A stretch of 64,000 bases of DNA from Pseudomonas putida (lineage in GTDB: Bacteria; Pseudomonadota; Gammaproteobacteria; Pseudomonadales; Pseudomonadaceae): the NCBI RefSeq assembly GCF_030159595.1, contig NZ_BSKJ01000012.1, positions 103,906-167,905 on the forward strand. The letters are read 5' to 3'. This document shows, one piece after another, positions 9,779-18,872 of the stretch (the first letter of the stretch is position 1; each line of letters begins with the position of its first letter). The translations under genes were made by a program, and so were the position numbers. The notes under the pieces are model-generated. The model was not told where the DNA came from. It did not search any database and worked only from the letters and a program-made list of their open reading frames with translations.

Positions 9779-10885
9779 TTAGTGCTTGCGCAGGAACGCG
9801 AGCAGTTGCTGATTGACCTGTTCGGCCGCCTCCATCTGCACCATGTGCCCGGCCTCCGGCAGCACCAGCACTTCGGCCTCCAGGCCCTCGGCATGGCTGG
9901 CCGGGATAATCGCGTCCTTGCCGCCCCACACCACCAGTGCCGGGTGTTGTCCCAGCACCCCACGCAGGTCGTGGCGCTGCCGGTCGCCGTCGGCGATGGC
10001 CGATGCCAGCTGGCGCAAGGCGTCATCAACACCTTCCAGGCGTTTGAACTTGAGCATGTCCTCCAGCAGTTGCCGGGTTACCAGTGCCGGTTCGGCAAAC
10101 AGCTGCACCATCTGGGGTTTAAGGGCATTGCGGTTAGCGGCGGCGACAAAGCCTTGCAGGTACTGCCCGTTGATCGCCGCGCCCAGGCCGGCACTGGCGA
10201 TCAGGCTCAGGCTTGCCACCCGCTGTGGTGCCAGGCGCGCCACGTTCAGGCTGACTGCGCCACCCATGGAATGGCCGGCCAGGTGGGCCTTGGCGATGTC
10301 CAGGTGGTCGAGCAGGGCGAGCACGGTTTCGCTCAACTCATCCAGGTCACCCCGTTGCAGGGCCTTGGCCGATTCGCCATGCCCCGGCAGGTCGAGGGCG
10401 ATCACGCGGCGCTCGGCAGCCAGCGCCGGGTGGTTGAACAGCCAGTTGTTGAGGTCGCCACCAAAGCCATGTACCAGCACCAGCGGCGTGCCGCCTTCGC
10501 CCAGTTCGAACCAGCGCAGCAGGCGACCACCCACTTCCCCCTTCTGCGGGGCTGGCCCCTGAGCCTGATCGGTCCCCCCTTCGGCGACGAACTCGGCCTG
10601 GAAGCGCTGTACCACGGCATCGATCTCGGCTTCCTCGGCTTCGCCCTCCACCACCACGGCCAGCAGCGCGCCGACCGGCAGGGTTTCGTCCGGCTTGGCC
10701 ACCTGGCGGCGCAGAACGCCACTGAACGGTGCTTCGACGCTGCTGCTGATCTTGTCGGTCTCGACGTCCAGCACCTCGTCGCCTTTGTTGATTTCGTCAC
10801 CTTCCTGCTTGAGCCAGGTGTCCACCCGGCCCTCGGTCATCGACAGGCCCCACTTGGGCATGGTCAGGGTATGGATCTGGCTCAT
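9779..10885 (-). CDS. acoC: acetoin dehydrogenase E2 component with alpha/beta-hydrolase domain
   Basis: 368 residues. Residues 1-75 are a lipoyl domain with the modified lysine in VETDKISSS (Lys45). From about 130 on there is an alpha/beta-hydrolase fold with the oxyanion motif VLVHGFGG and the nucleophile elbow AGHSMGG, instead of the usual E2 acyltransferase domain. This is the known architecture of AcoC, which passes the acetyl group from acetoin cleavage to CoA. It overlaps acoB by four bases (ATGA). No E3 (dihydrolipoamide dehydrogenase, AcoL) gene lies in the operon, so E3 must come from elsewhere. Confidence 0.95.
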   Translation of the reverse strand: MSQIHTLTMPKWGLSMTEGRVDTWLKQEGDEINKGDEVLDVETDKISSSVEAPFSGVLRRQVAKPDETLPVGALLAVVVEGEAEEAEIDAVVQRFQAEFVAEGGTDQAQGPAPQKGEVGGRLLRWFELGEGGTPLVLVHGFGGDLNNWLFNHPALAAERRVIALDLPGHGESAKALQRGDLDELSETVLALLDHLDIAKAHLAGHSMGGAVSLNVARLAPQRVASLSLIASAGLGAAINGQYLQGFVAAANRNALKPQMVQLFAEPALVTRQLLEDMLKFKRLEGVDDALRQLASAIADGDRQRHDLRGVLGQHPALVVWGGKDAIIPASHAEGLEAEVLVLPEAGHMVQMEAAEQVNQQLLAFLRKH

Positions 10886-11904
10886 GCGGCACTCCTTGCA
10901 GCTTCGATCACCTTGCGCACAGCCGCTTCGATCTTCGCCGCGTCAGGGATGTACAGGTCTTCCAGGGCATCGGAAAACGGCACCGGCGTGTGCGGAGCGG
11001 TGACCATTTCGATCGGCCCCTTGAGTGCGCCGAAAGCCTTCTGCGCCACCAACGCACTGATGTCGGTGGCCATGGAGCAACGCGGGTTGGCTTCGTCGAT
11101 CACCACCAGTCGGCCGGTTTTTTCCACGCTTTCCAGAATGCTGTCTTCATCCAGCGGGCTGGTGGTGCGCAAGTCCAGCACCTCGCAGTCGATTCCCTGG
11201 CGGGCCAGGTTGTTGGCGGCCTCCAGCGCCACATGCACCATGCGGCCATAGGTGACCAGGGTCACGTCATCGCCATCGCGCAGGAAGTTGGCCTCGCCAA
11301 ACGGCACGGTGTACACCTCTTCCGGTACCTCGCCCTGCATGCTGTACAGCAGCTTGTGCTCGCAGAAGATCACCGGGTCGTTGTCGCGGATCGCCTGGAT
11401 CAACAGGCCTTTGGCATCGTAGGGCGAGGAGGGGCAGACCACCTTCAGGCCTGGGATGTGCGTCCACAGCGAGGTGAGCATCTGCGAGTGCTGTGCCGCC
11501 GCACGCAGGCCAGCACCGTACATGGTGCGCATCACCAGCGGGGTGACCGCCTTGCCGCCGAACATGTAGCGGAATTTGGCAGCCTGGTTGAGGATCTGGT
11601 CCAGGCAGCAGCCGGCGAAGTCGACGAACATCAGTTCGCACACCGGGCGCAGGCCTTGGGTAGCGGCACCGACGGCGGCGCCGACGTAGCCGATTTCCGA
11701 GAGCGGCGCATCGAGCACGCGGCCCGGGAACTGGTGGTACAGGCCTTTGGTCACGCCCAGCACGCCACCCCAGGCGTCATCCTCACCGGGGGCTCCGGCG
11801 CCGCCGGCCACGTCTTCGCCAATGATGAACACCGTGCTGTCGCGGCGCATTTCCTGGGCCAGGGCTTCGTTGATGGCCTGCTGGTAGCTGATCTTTCTTG
11901 CCAT
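10882..11904 (-). CDS. acoB: acetoin dehydrogenase E1 beta subunit
   Basis: 340 residues, the usual length for the beta subunit of thiamine-diphosphate dependent acetoin:DCPIP oxidoreductase. Visible motifs are MRRDSTVFIIGEDVAGG, GLRPVCELMFVDFAG, the MRTMYGAG segment and ATDISALVAQKAF near the C-terminus, all typical of transketolase-like beta subunits. It pairs with AcoA to cleave acetoin to acetaldehyde and a hydroxyethyl/acetyl unit. It lies 33 bases downstream of acoA, with AGGAGAA ahead of its ATG. Confidence 0.96.
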   Translation of the reverse strand: MARKISYQQAINEALAQEMRRDSTVFIIGEDVAGGAGAPGEDDAWGGVLGVTKGLYHQFPGRVLDAPLSEIGYVGAAVGAATQGLRPVCELMFVDFAGCCLDQILNQAAKFRYMFGGKAVTPLVMRTMYGAGLRAAAQHSQMLTSLWTHIPGLKVVCPSSPYDAKGLLIQAIRDNDPVIFCEHKLLYSMQGEVPEEVYTVPFGEANFLRDGDDVTLVTYGRMVHVALEAANNLARQGIDCEVLDLRTTSPLDEDSILESVEKTGRLVVIDEANPRCSMATDISALVAQKAFGALKGPIEMVTAPHTPVPFSDALEDLYIPDAAKIEAAVRKVIEAARSAA

Positions 11905-11937
11905 GGTGATTCTCCTGTTGTTCTTGTAATCCGCGGC

Positions 11938-12915
11938 TCAGGGGTAGCTGACGTAGACGTCGGTGAGCAGGTCGGCGGGCTGTGGCTTGGGATCGGACTT
12001 GGCGCGGCGCACGGCGTCTTCGATCAGGTCCTCGATGCGCGCGTCAACGGCGTCCAGTTGCTCGGCAGTGAGCAGGCCGGCGCGGGTGGTCTTGTTGCGG
12101 AACTGCATCAGGCAGTCGCGGGTTTCACGCAGGTTCTTCACTTCATCCGGGGCGCGGTAGGTTTGCGCATCGCCTTCGAAGTGGCCGTAGTAGCGGCTGA
12201 GCTTGACCTCGACCAGCGACGGCCCTTGCCCTGCACGGGCGCGCTCGATAGCGGCCCCGGCCGCCTCGTACACGGCAAAGAAGTCGAAGCCGTCGATGGT
12301 GACGCCCGGCATGCCGAAGCCGGCAGCGCGGTCGGCAATGTGGTCGCAGGCGACGGACCAGTTGGAGGCGGTGGCTTCGGCATAGCCGTTGTTTTCGGCC
12401 ACGAAGATGCACGGCAGGTTCATGATCGATGCCATGTTCATGGCTTCGAACACGGCGCCTTCGTTGGAAGCACCATCGCCGAAGAAGGCCACCGACACGT
12501 CATCACGGCCCTTGAGTTTGGCCGCCAATGCTGCCCCGGCCACCAGTGGTGCACCGGCGCCGACGATGCCGTTGGCACCGAGCATGCCTTTCTCCAGGTC
12601 GGCAATGTGCATCGAGCCGCCCTTGCCGCCGCACACGCCGGTCTTCTTGCCGTAGATCTCGGCCATCATGCCGTACACATCCACGCCCTTGGCGATGCAG
12701 TGGCCATGGCCGCGGTGGGTCGAGGCAATGCAGTCACTGTCGCGCAGGTGGGCCATGACCCCGGCGGCGGAGGCTTCTTCGCCGGCATACAGGTGGACGA
12801 AGCCGGGGATCTCGCCGGTGGCGAACTCCACATGCAGGCGTTCTTCGAAGGCGCGGATAGTGCGCATTACTTCATAGGCATGCAGCAGTTGTTCGGTACT
12901 GAGTTGATTGGACAT
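11938..12915 (-). CDS. acoA: acetoin dehydrogenase E1 alpha subunit
   Basis: 325 residues. It carries the thiamine-diphosphate motif GDGASNEGAVFEAMNMAS and family blocks EERLHVEFATGEIPGFVHLY, STHRGHGHCIAKG and KTGVCGGKGGSMHI. The start at 12915 (MSNQLSTEQLL) has GGAGAAC upstream and removes 37 unconserved codons. With AcoB it forms the E1 of the acetoin dehydrogenase complex. It is second in the sigma-54 driven operon, 22 bases after acoX. Confidence 0.96.
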   Translation of the reverse strand: MSNQLSTEQLLHAYEVMRTIRAFEERLHVEFATGEIPGFVHLYAGEEASAAGVMAHLRDSDCIASTHRGHGHCIAKGVDVYGMMAEIYGKKTGVCGGKGGSMHIADLEKGMLGANGIVGAGAPLVAGAALAAKLKGRDDVSVAFFGDGASNEGAVFEAMNMASIMNLPCIFVAENNGYAEATASNWSVACDHIADRAAGFGMPGVTIDGFDFFAVYEAAGAAIERARAGQGPSLVEVKLSRYYGHFEGDAQTYRAPDEVKNLRETRDCLMQFRNKTTRAGLLTAEQLDAVDARIEDLIEDAVRRAKSDPKPQPADLLTDVYVSYP

Positions 12916-12937
12916 CTTGTTGTTCTCCAGGGTTGTC

Positions 12938-13993
12938 TCAACGCGGGTTTGCAGGGTGCAGCCGGTGGCCGCGCGGGACGGCCAGCAGGTGATGGCGGGC
13001 GGCATGCGCCAGTACGGCCTCGACATCCACGCTCAAGGGGCCTTGGTGGTCGAGGGTGATGGTGGGTGTGTCGTGCTCGGCAAACTCGATCTCGCGTTCG
13101 CCGTCCAGGGCCAGGGTGCCGCTGGCCAGGCTCAGGCGATGAGCGACGCCGGGGGTGAGCGGGCCGCTGGCGGTAATGCCGCAGCCTTGCAGCAGGCCGG
13201 GCGCCAGTGGTGCCAACAGCGCCTGCTCGGCGCCGGGGTTCAGGCGTACCCAGGCGCCATGCGGGTCCTGGCGCGACACTGGGTGCCACAGGCCACACAG
13301 GGCTGAAAGGCCAATGGCATGGGGTTCGGCGAAACAGGCGAAGACTTCACACAGGTCTTCGCTGCGGCTGAGTGCACGGGCACCGATAAAGCGCTGAGGT
13401 GAGACCGCCACCTCCACCAAGGCCCATTCGGCAAGCTGTTGTTCTGGCACCTTCACCAGCAGGCGCTTGTTGCGGCGCAGGCCGATACTGGCGGGTACAC
13501 GACCGCTGGCGAGCAGGCCACCCGCCAGGCCCGCGCTAGTGGCCTCGCGCAATTCGGGGAAGGCATTGTTGGTGCCGGTGGACAAGGTCAGCAGTGGCAC
13601 ATCACCGGCCTCGGCCGCGACTGCCTTGTGGGTGCCGTCGCCACCCAGCACAGCGATCATCGCCACACCGCGCTCGACCATGTGTTGGGTGGCCAGGCGG
13701 GTGTCGGCCACGGTCTGGGTCAGCGGCAGGTCGAGTACTTCGATGGCCGGCCAGTGCTGGTCGGCGGCGACCGGGCCCTGGCTGGCCTTGAGCACGGCGG
13801 CGGCGATGCCGGTCATGTCGCTGGGTAGCAGCACCTGGCCGATACCGGTGGCACCGAAGGCCGCCAGCAGGCGCTGGATCGCCGAGGCCTTGTCGGTGCT
13901 CGAATGGAGCCCGGCATTGGCGGTCAGGCGGCGCAGGTCGCGGCCAGAGGCAGGGTTGGCAATGATCCCGACAATCGGGGCGGGTAGCGGCAT
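12938..13993 (-). CDS. acoX: AcoX, NAD-kinase-like protein of acetoin operons
   Basis: 351 residues, first gene of the aco operon. It shows the ATP-NAD kinase pattern: N-terminal VGIIANPASGRD and the central glycine-rich GGDGTHKAV followed by TLSTGTNN. AcoX is found in many acetoin operons but its reaction is not established. The start at 13993 was chosen because GAGGTG sits just upstream and the longer start at 14020 would overlap the expected sigma-54 transcription start (about 12 bases below 14027). Confidence 0.9.
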   Translation of the reverse strand: MPLPAPIVGIIANPASGRDLRRLTANAGLHSSTDKASAIQRLLAAFGATGIGQVLLPSDMTGIAAAVLKASQGPVAADQHWPAIEVLDLPLTQTVADTRLATQHMVERGVAMIAVLGGDGTHKAVAAEAGDVPLLTLSTGTNNAFPELREATSAGLAGGLLASGRVPASIGLRRNKRLLVKVPEQQLAEWALVEVAVSPQRFIGARALSRSEDLCEVFACFAEPHAIGLSALCGLWHPVSRQDPHGAWVRLNPGAEQALLAPLAPGLLQGCGITASGPLTPGVAHRLSLASGTLALDGEREIEFAEHDTPTITLDHQGPLSVDVEAVLAHAARHHLLAVPRGHRLHPANPR

Positions 13994-14026
13994 GGCGCAC
14001 CTCGTGTTTTTGTTTGCCAAGGCAGG

Positions 14027-14042
14027 AGCAAGTGGGGTGCCA
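14027..14042 (-). promoter_or_regulatory. sigma-54 promoter of the acoXABC-adh operon
   Basis: On the minus strand TGGCAC-CCCAC-TTGCT is an exact match to the sigma-54 consensus TGGCAC-N5-TTGCW. It lies 34-49 bases upstream of the acoX start, and the divergent acoR encodes the cognate activator. Confidence 0.92.
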
Positions 14043-14120
14043 GCTTTCTTGAGAGTGGCTGAAAAGGCTTTTGCAGAGCGGCTGCTGCGTTATAGGGCAA
14101 ACGCGAAGGCGCGTGCTGGC

Positions 14121-14179
14121 GAGACGCCGGGTGCCAGCGCTGGGTTGGCGCGGGCGAGACGCTGAGACGCTGCGTCTCA
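14121..14179. promoter_or_regulatory. AcoR enhancer sites: GAGACGC repeats and a 17-bp palindrome
   Basis: GAGACGC occurs at 14121-14127, 14156-14162 and 14164-14170, and inverted (GCGTCTC) at 14172-14178. The last two form TGAGACGC-T-GCGTCTCA (14163-14179), a palindrome with an odd centre. The palindrome centre is about 130 bases upstream of the -24 box of acoX and about 105 bases before acoR, ideal for an enhancer. Binding by AcoR is inferred from position and symmetry. Confidence 0.65.
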
Positions 14180-14276
14180 AGCCAGCCGGTAATCACGCAG
14201 TGCTTGTCGGGGCATGCATGGAAGCGCTTAATGGCGGGACAACGATAAAAACAGCAACGAGAACCGGAGGGCCTGA

Positions 14277-16130
14277 ATGCTTGCCGCGAACTCCCGAGCC
14301 CATGTCGACTGCGTCAGCCGGGTGCTGAAGAATGCCGACCGCCTGCCACAGGCGCCGGTGCCACCGCTGATCCTCGATTCATGGCGCCGTTCCATGGAGC
14401 TGTACCGCCTCGACCCCGGCTCCCAGCAGGGGCCACGCATCCTTTCCCAAAGCCTGCTCAACGAGTGCCGCGAACGCGCCGAGCTGTTCCTGCGCATTGC
14501 CAGCGATGCCGTGGCACGCCTGCACGAACGTGTGCGCGGTGCCGACTACTGCGTGCTGCTTACCGATGCCCAGGGGCGCACCATCGATTACCGGGTTGAG
14601 TCGGCCATTCGCAACGACTGCCGCAAGGCCGGGCTGTACCTGGGTACCTGCTGGTCGGAGGGCGAAGAGGGCACCTGCGGTGTGGCGGCGGTGCTGACCA
14701 GCAAGGCCCCGGTCACGGTGCACAAGCGCGATCACTTTCGCGCTGCGTTCATTGGCCTGACCTGCACGGCGGCGCCGGTATTCGACCCGCAGGGCGAGTT
14801 GCTGGGTGTTGTGGATGTGTCGGCCTTGCAGTCACCAGACGACCGCCGTAGCCAGCATCTGATCCGCCAATTGGTGGAACAGACCGCCCGCGAGATCGAA
14901 AACGCCTTCTTCATGCACAGTGCCCAGGGCCACTGGGTGATGCGCGCCCATGGCACGCCGGGTTATGTGGAAAGCCAGCCCGACTACCTGCTGGCGTGGG
15001 ATGCCAATGGCCGATTGCAAGCCATCAACAGCCTGGCGCGGCAACGGTTGGTGGAGCGCTTGGGGCGCTTGCCCGAGCATATAGGCGAGCTGTTCGACAT
15101 CGACCAGCTACGTCGGGTGAGCGCGTCGTCGGCTCAGCGCCTGCCGGGTCTTGGGGGGCTGTATGGCCGGGTCAGCGCGCCGCAGCTTCGCCAGCGCGTG
15201 CAGCCCCTGCATCAGCCCCAGGACGCTCGCATAGAGCAGCATCTGCGGTTGGCCACGCGGGTCAAGGACTGCAACCTGGCGGTGCTGGTGCAGGGTGAGA
15301 CAGGGGCGGGTAAGGAAGTGTTCGCCCGCCAGTTGCACGAGCAGAGCCAACGCCGCGACGGTCCGTTTGTCACACTGAATTGCGCGGCTATCCCGGAAAG
15401 CCTGATCGAGAGCGAATTGTTCGGCTATGTGGCTGGGGCCTTCACTGGGGCTTCTAGCAAAGGCATGCAAGGGCTGTTGCAGCAGGCCGATGGCGGTACG
15501 CTGTTCCTCGATGAGATCGGCGACATGCCGTTGAACTTGCAAACCCGCCTGCTGCGGGTGCTGGCCGAAGGCGAAGTGGCGCCGCTGGGTGCGGCACGGC
15601 GCGAGCGGGTGAACATCCAGGTGATCTGCGCAACCCACCGCGACCTGGCGTCGATGGTGGCGGACGGGCGTTTTCGCGAGGACTTGTACTTTCGCCTGGC
15701 CAATGCCCGGTTCGAGTTGCCACCCCTGCGTGAGCGCGAGGATCGACTGGGGCTGATTCACCAGCTGTTGGCTGAGGAAGCTGAAGCCTGTGCGGTCGAG
15801 GTGGTGTTGGCGGATGATGCGCTGCAAGCATTGCTGGTTCACCGCTGGCCGGGGAATTTGCGTCAGCTGCGGCAGGTGTTGCGCTATGCCTGCGCGGTGA
15901 GTGAAGGCGGGCAGGTGCGCTTGCAGGACTTGCCCCAAGAGGTGCGCGGTGAGGCGGTAGTTTCGGCTGAAAGCGGCGTGTCCTGCCCGGCCCGGCAGTT
16001 GCTGCTGGATGCATTGATCCGCCATCGCTGGAAGCCGGCCGATGCGGCGCGGGCGTTGGGAATATCGCGAGCGACACTGTATCGACGGGTGCATGAACAT
16101 CGCATCGAGATGCCGCGGATGAAGGGGTAG
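14277..16130 (+). CDS. acoR: sigma-54 dependent activator of the acetoin operon
   Basis: 617 residues. The N-terminal sensor region of about 310 residues includes a GAF-like segment (PVFDPQGELLGVVDVSALQS). The AAA+ domain has Walker A GETGAGKE near residue 340, a canonical GAFTGA loop near 387 and Walker B LFLDEIGD near 410. A Fis-type helix-turn-helix (AARALGISRATLYRRV) closes the protein. The ATG at 14277 follows GGAGG at good spacing. It diverges from acoXABC-adh, whose promoter is sigma-54 type, so it is expected to activate that operon in response to acetoin. It resembles the activator at 1605 in all domains but keeps the normal GAFTGA loop. Confidence 0.93.
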   Translation: MLAANSRAHVDCVSRVLKNADRLPQAPVPPLILDSWRRSMELYRLDPGSQQGPRILSQSLLNECRERAELFLRIASDAVARLHERVRGADYCVLLTDAQGRTIDYRVESAIRNDCRKAGLYLGTCWSEGEEGTCGVAAVLTSKAPVTVHKRDHFRAAFIGLTCTAAPVFDPQGELLGVVDVSALQSPDDRRSQHLIRQLVEQTAREIENAFFMHSAQGHWVMRAHGTPGYVESQPDYLLAWDANGRLQAINSLARQRLVERLGRLPEHIGELFDIDQLRRVSASSAQRLPGLGGLYGRVSAPQLRQRVQPLHQPQDARIEQHLRLATRVKDCNLAVLVQGETGAGKEVFARQLHEQSQRRDGPFVTLNCAAIPESLIESELFGYVAGAFTGASSKGMQGLLQQADGGTLFLDEIGDMPLNLQTRLLRVLAEGEVAPLGAARRERVNIQVICATHRDLASMVADGRFREDLYFRLANARFELPPLREREDRLGLIHQLLAEEAEACAVEVVLADDALQALLVHRWPGNLRQLRQVLRYACAVSEGGQVRLQDLPQEVRGEAVVSAESGVSCPARQLLLDALIRHRWKPADAARALGISRATLYRRVHEHRIEMPRMKG

Positions 16131-16154
16131 GGCCTTGGGGCTGCTTTGCAGCCC

Positions 16155-16236
16155 ATCGCCGGCAAGCCAGCTCCCACCTCGACCGCGTCGATTGCAAGCC
16201 GTGCGCTATCTCTGTGGGAGCTGGCTTGCCGGCGAT
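16155..16236. repeat. REP pair downstream of acoR
   Basis: The unit at 16155-16176 (truncated at its end) and the complete inverted unit at 16213-16236 flank a short spacer between the convergent acoR and accC genes. Confidence 0.88.
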
Positions 16237-16250
16237 GAGGCCCTGACAGG

Positions 16251-16280
16251 CAATAAAAACCCCGGAACATGTCCGGGGTT
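16251..16280 (-). terminator. intrinsic terminator of accBC
   Basis: On the minus strand AACCCCGGA-CATGT-TCCGGGGTT is followed by a T-rich run (TTTATTG). It lies 22 bases after the accC stop. Confidence 0.85.
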
Positions 16281-16301
16281 CTGGTACATCACACTACGCG
16301 A

Positions 16302-17657
16302 TCACTGCTCGTTGGCCAGCTTGTGTTCGAGGTAATGAATGTTGACGCCGCCTTTGCAGAAACCTTCATCACGCACCAGGTCGCGGTGCAGCGGGATGTT
16401 GGTCTTGATACCGTCGACGACGATCTCGTCCAGGGCATTGCGCATGCGCGCCATGGCTTCGTCGCGGTCCTTGCCATAGGTAATCAGCTTGCCGATCAGC
16501 GAGTCGTAGTTCGGCGGAACCGAGTAACCGCTGTACAGGTGCGAATCGACACGTACGCCGTTACCGCCCGGGGCGTGGAAGTGCTTCACCTTGCCTGGGC
16601 TCGGGATGAACTTCTTCGGGTCTTCGGCGTTGATACGGCATTCCAGCGAGTGGCCACGAATCACCACGTCTTCCTGGCGGAACGACAGCTTGTTGCCAGC
16701 GGCGATGCTCAGCATCTCCTTGACGATGTCGATACCGGTAACCATCTCGGACACCGGGTGCTCAACCTGCACGCGGGTGTTCATCTCGATGAAGTAGAAG
16801 CGGCCGTTTTCGTACAGGAACTCGAAAGTACCCGCACCACGGTAGCCGATCTCGATGCACGCATCGACGCAGCGCTTGAACACTTCCTGACGGGCTTTCT
16901 CGTCGATGCCCGGGGCTGGTGCTTCTTCCAGTACCTTCTGGTGACGGCGCTGCAGCGAGCAGTCACGGTCACCCAGGTGGATGGCGTTGCCCTGGCCGTC
17001 GGACAGTACCTGCACTTCCACATGGCGTGGGTTGGTCAGGAACTTCTCGAGGTAGACCATCGGGTTGCCGAAGGCAGCACCGGCTTCGGTACGGGTGAGC
17101 TTGGCCGAGGAAATCAGGTCCTCTTCCTTGTGCACCACGCGCATGCCGCGACCACCACCGCCACCGGCGGCCTTGATGATCACCGGGTAGCCGACGTCAC
17201 GGGCAATCGCCAAGGCGACTTCTTCGTCTTCCGGCAGTGGGCCATCGGAGCCCGGCACGGTCGGTACGCCCGACTTGATCATCGCGTCCTTGGCCGAAAC
17301 CTTATCGCCCATCAGGCGAATGGTGTCGGCTTTCGGGCCGATGAAGGCAAAACCGGACTTTTCCACCTGCTCGGCGAAGTCGGCGTTTTCCGCGAGGAAG
17401 CCGTAGCCTGGGTGAATGGCGGTAGCGCCTGTCACTTCAGCCGCGGCGATGATCGCCGGGATGTGCAGGTACGAATCTTTGGACGAAGCAGGACCAATGC
17501 AGACCGACTCGTCTGCCAGGCCCAGGTGCATCAGTTCGCGGTCGGCCGTGGAGTGCACGGCGACGGTCTTGATGCCCAGCTCTTTGCAGGCACGCAGGAT
17601 CCGCAGGGCAATTTCCCCGCGGTTGGCGATCAGGACTTTTTCCAGCTTCCCAGACAT
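16302..17657 (-). CDS. accC: acetyl-CoA carboxylase, biotin carboxylase subunit
   Basis: 451 residues, the standard AccC length. It carboxylates the biotin on AccB using ATP and bicarbonate, the first step of fatty-acid synthesis. Visible are KVLIANRGEIALRILRACKE, HPGYGFLAENADFAE, the glycine-rich ATP loop KAAGGGGGRGMRVV, and EMNTRVQVEHPVSEMVTGID. The start at 17657 (MSGKLEKVLIANRGE) has GGAGA upstream; seven extra codons to 17678 were dropped. It follows accB by 17 bases in a two-gene operon that ends at the terminator at 16251-16280. Confidence 0.98.
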   Translation of the reverse strand: MSGKLEKVLIANRGEIALRILRACKELGIKTVAVHSTADRELMHLGLADESVCIGPASSKDSYLHIPAIIAAAEVTGATAIHPGYGFLAENADFAEQVEKSGFAFIGPKADTIRLMGDKVSAKDAMIKSGVPTVPGSDGPLPEDEEVALAIARDVGYPVIIKAAGGGGGRGMRVVHKEEDLISSAKLTRTEAGAAFGNPMVYLEKFLTNPRHVEVQVLSDGQGNAIHLGDRDCSLQRRHQKVLEEAPAPGIDEKARQEVFKRCVDACIEIGYRGAGTFEFLYENGRFYFIEMNTRVQVEHPVSEMVTGIDIVKEMLSIAAGNKLSFRQEDVVIRGHSLECRINAEDPKKFIPSPGKVKHFHAPGGNGVRVDSHLYSGYSVPPNYDSLIGKLITYGKDRDEAMARMRNALDEIVVDGIKTNIPLHRDLVRDEGFCKGGVNIHYLEHKLANEQ

Positions 17658-17674
17658 CGTTGGCTCTCCGCGAA

Positions 17675-18139
17675 TCAAACGACGGTGAACAGCGGCTGGT
17701 CGAACTCAACCGGCTGGCCGTCTTCTACCAGGATGGCGTCGATGACACCGCCAACATCGGCTTCGATGTGGTTCATCATCTTCATGGCTTCGACGATGCA
17801 CAGGGTGTCGCCTTTCTTCACGGACTGGCCCACTTCAGCGAAGTTTGGCGAGGTCGGCGAAGGCTTGCGGTAGAAGGTACCCACCATCGGCGAGCGGATC
17901 ACGGTGCCTTTCAGGGCTGGGGCAGCAGCGCCAGCTTCGGCAGCCGGTGCAGCGGCTGCGGCGACCGGAGCAGCAACAGGTGCGGCAGCCATCGGTGCAG
18001 GTGCGTAGAACTGTTGGGCAGCTGGGGTCTTGCTGTGACGGCTGATACGGACCGACTCTTCGCCTTCCTTGATCTCCAGTTCGTCGATGCCAGACTCTTC
18101 CAGCAGCTCGATCAGTTTCTTGACTTTACGGATATCCAT
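17675..18139 (-). CDS. accB: acetyl-CoA carboxylase, biotin carboxyl carrier protein
   Basis: 154 residues. The first 75 residues include the flexible Ala/Pro-rich linker (APAPMAAAPVAAPVAAAAAP). The C-terminal biotinyl domain carries the EAMKM biotinylation motif, with Lys120 as the expected attachment site, and the GTFYRKPSP thumb region typical of AccB. It precedes accC in an operon. The gap of 98 bases to aroQ upstream on the same strand is large enough to hold a promoter, though none was assigned. Confidence 0.98.
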   Translation of the reverse strand: MDIRKVKKLIELLEESGIDELEIKEGEESVRISRHSKTPAAQQFYAPAPMAAAPVAAPVAAAAAPAAEAGAAAPALKGTVIRSPMVGTFYRKPSPTSPNFAEVGQSVKKGDTLCIVEAMKMMNHIEADVGGVIDAILVEDGQPVEFDQPLFTVV

Positions 18140-18237
18140 TAATCTTCAACTCCCAAAGGTTCGGTCAGGGGGCGAAATACAAAAAACGTATCGATACGTT
18201 TCTATCGAACCCTGGCCCACTGAGGCCAGGGTTTTCA

Positions 18238-18693
18238 TCATTTGGGCTGTGCGTTGGCAGCCAGTTGTTCCAGCGCGGATTCCAGGGCCAGGCGATAACC
18301 GCTAGCGCCCAGGCCGCAGATCACCCCTACGGCAACATCGGAAAAGTAGGAGTGGTGACGGAACGGTTCGCGTTTGTGCACGTTGGACAAATGCACTTCG
18401 ATGAATGGGATGCTCACCGCAAGCAGTGCGTCACGTAATGCGACGCTTGTGTGGGTGAAAGCAGCCGGGTTGATCAGGATGAAGTCCACACCCTCGTTGC
18501 GTGCGGCGTGAATACGGTCGATCAGTTCGTATTCGGCATTGCTCTGCAGGTACTGCAAATGGTGGCCTGCGGCGCGGGCACGTTGCTCCAGGTCCTGGTT
18601 GATCTGGGCCAGGGTCACGGCGCCGTAGTGGCCTGGCTCGCGTGTACCGAGCAGGTTGAGGTTGGGGCCGTGGAGCACCAGTAGCGTTGCCAT
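18238..18693 (-). CDS. aroQ: 3-dehydroquinate dehydratase, type II
   Basis: 151 residues, normal for the dodecameric type II enzyme of the shikimate pathway. Motifs: LVLHGPNLNLLGTREPGHYG with the catalytic tyrosine at the N-terminus, QSNAEYELIDRIHAA, LINPAAFTHTSVALRDAL, and EVHLSNVHKREPFRHHSYFS. The start at 18693 (MATLLVLHGPNLN) was chosen because 49 upstream in-frame codons carry no family sequence. It lies upstream of accB on the same strand, an arrangement I also know from P. aeruginosa. Confidence 0.97.
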   Translation of the reverse strand: MATLLVLHGPNLNLLGTREPGHYGAVTLAQINQDLEQRARAAGHHLQYLQSNAEYELIDRIHAARNEGVDFILINPAAFTHTSVALRDALLAVSIPFIEVHLSNVHKREPFRHHSYFSDVAVGVICGLGASGYRLALESALEQLAANAQPK

Positions 18694-18872
18694 CTGCGGA
18701 TTCCTTGGATTTGTAGGGCAATTCGACACAGCGCGGCGAGTGTGCCGCAAAGCAACGGCAAGTGTCCAGTTCCCGGCAATAGCCAGCACGATGTCCGAGA
18801 TTCGCGCGAAGTATGTGACCAAATAATGAAATCTGGTCACCTATTTCAGGATTTTTCCGGGCTCGCGGGAAG

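Noticed and set aside
10990..13059. 689-codon open frame on the plus strand opposite acoB and acoA
   Set aside because: It mirrors the codons of the real acetoin dehydrogenase genes; it has no ribosome site or recognisable domain.
13994..14020. Longer start for acoX at 14020
   Set aside because: It would begin at or before the predicted sigma-54 transcription start; the ATG at 13993 has GAGGTG upstream.
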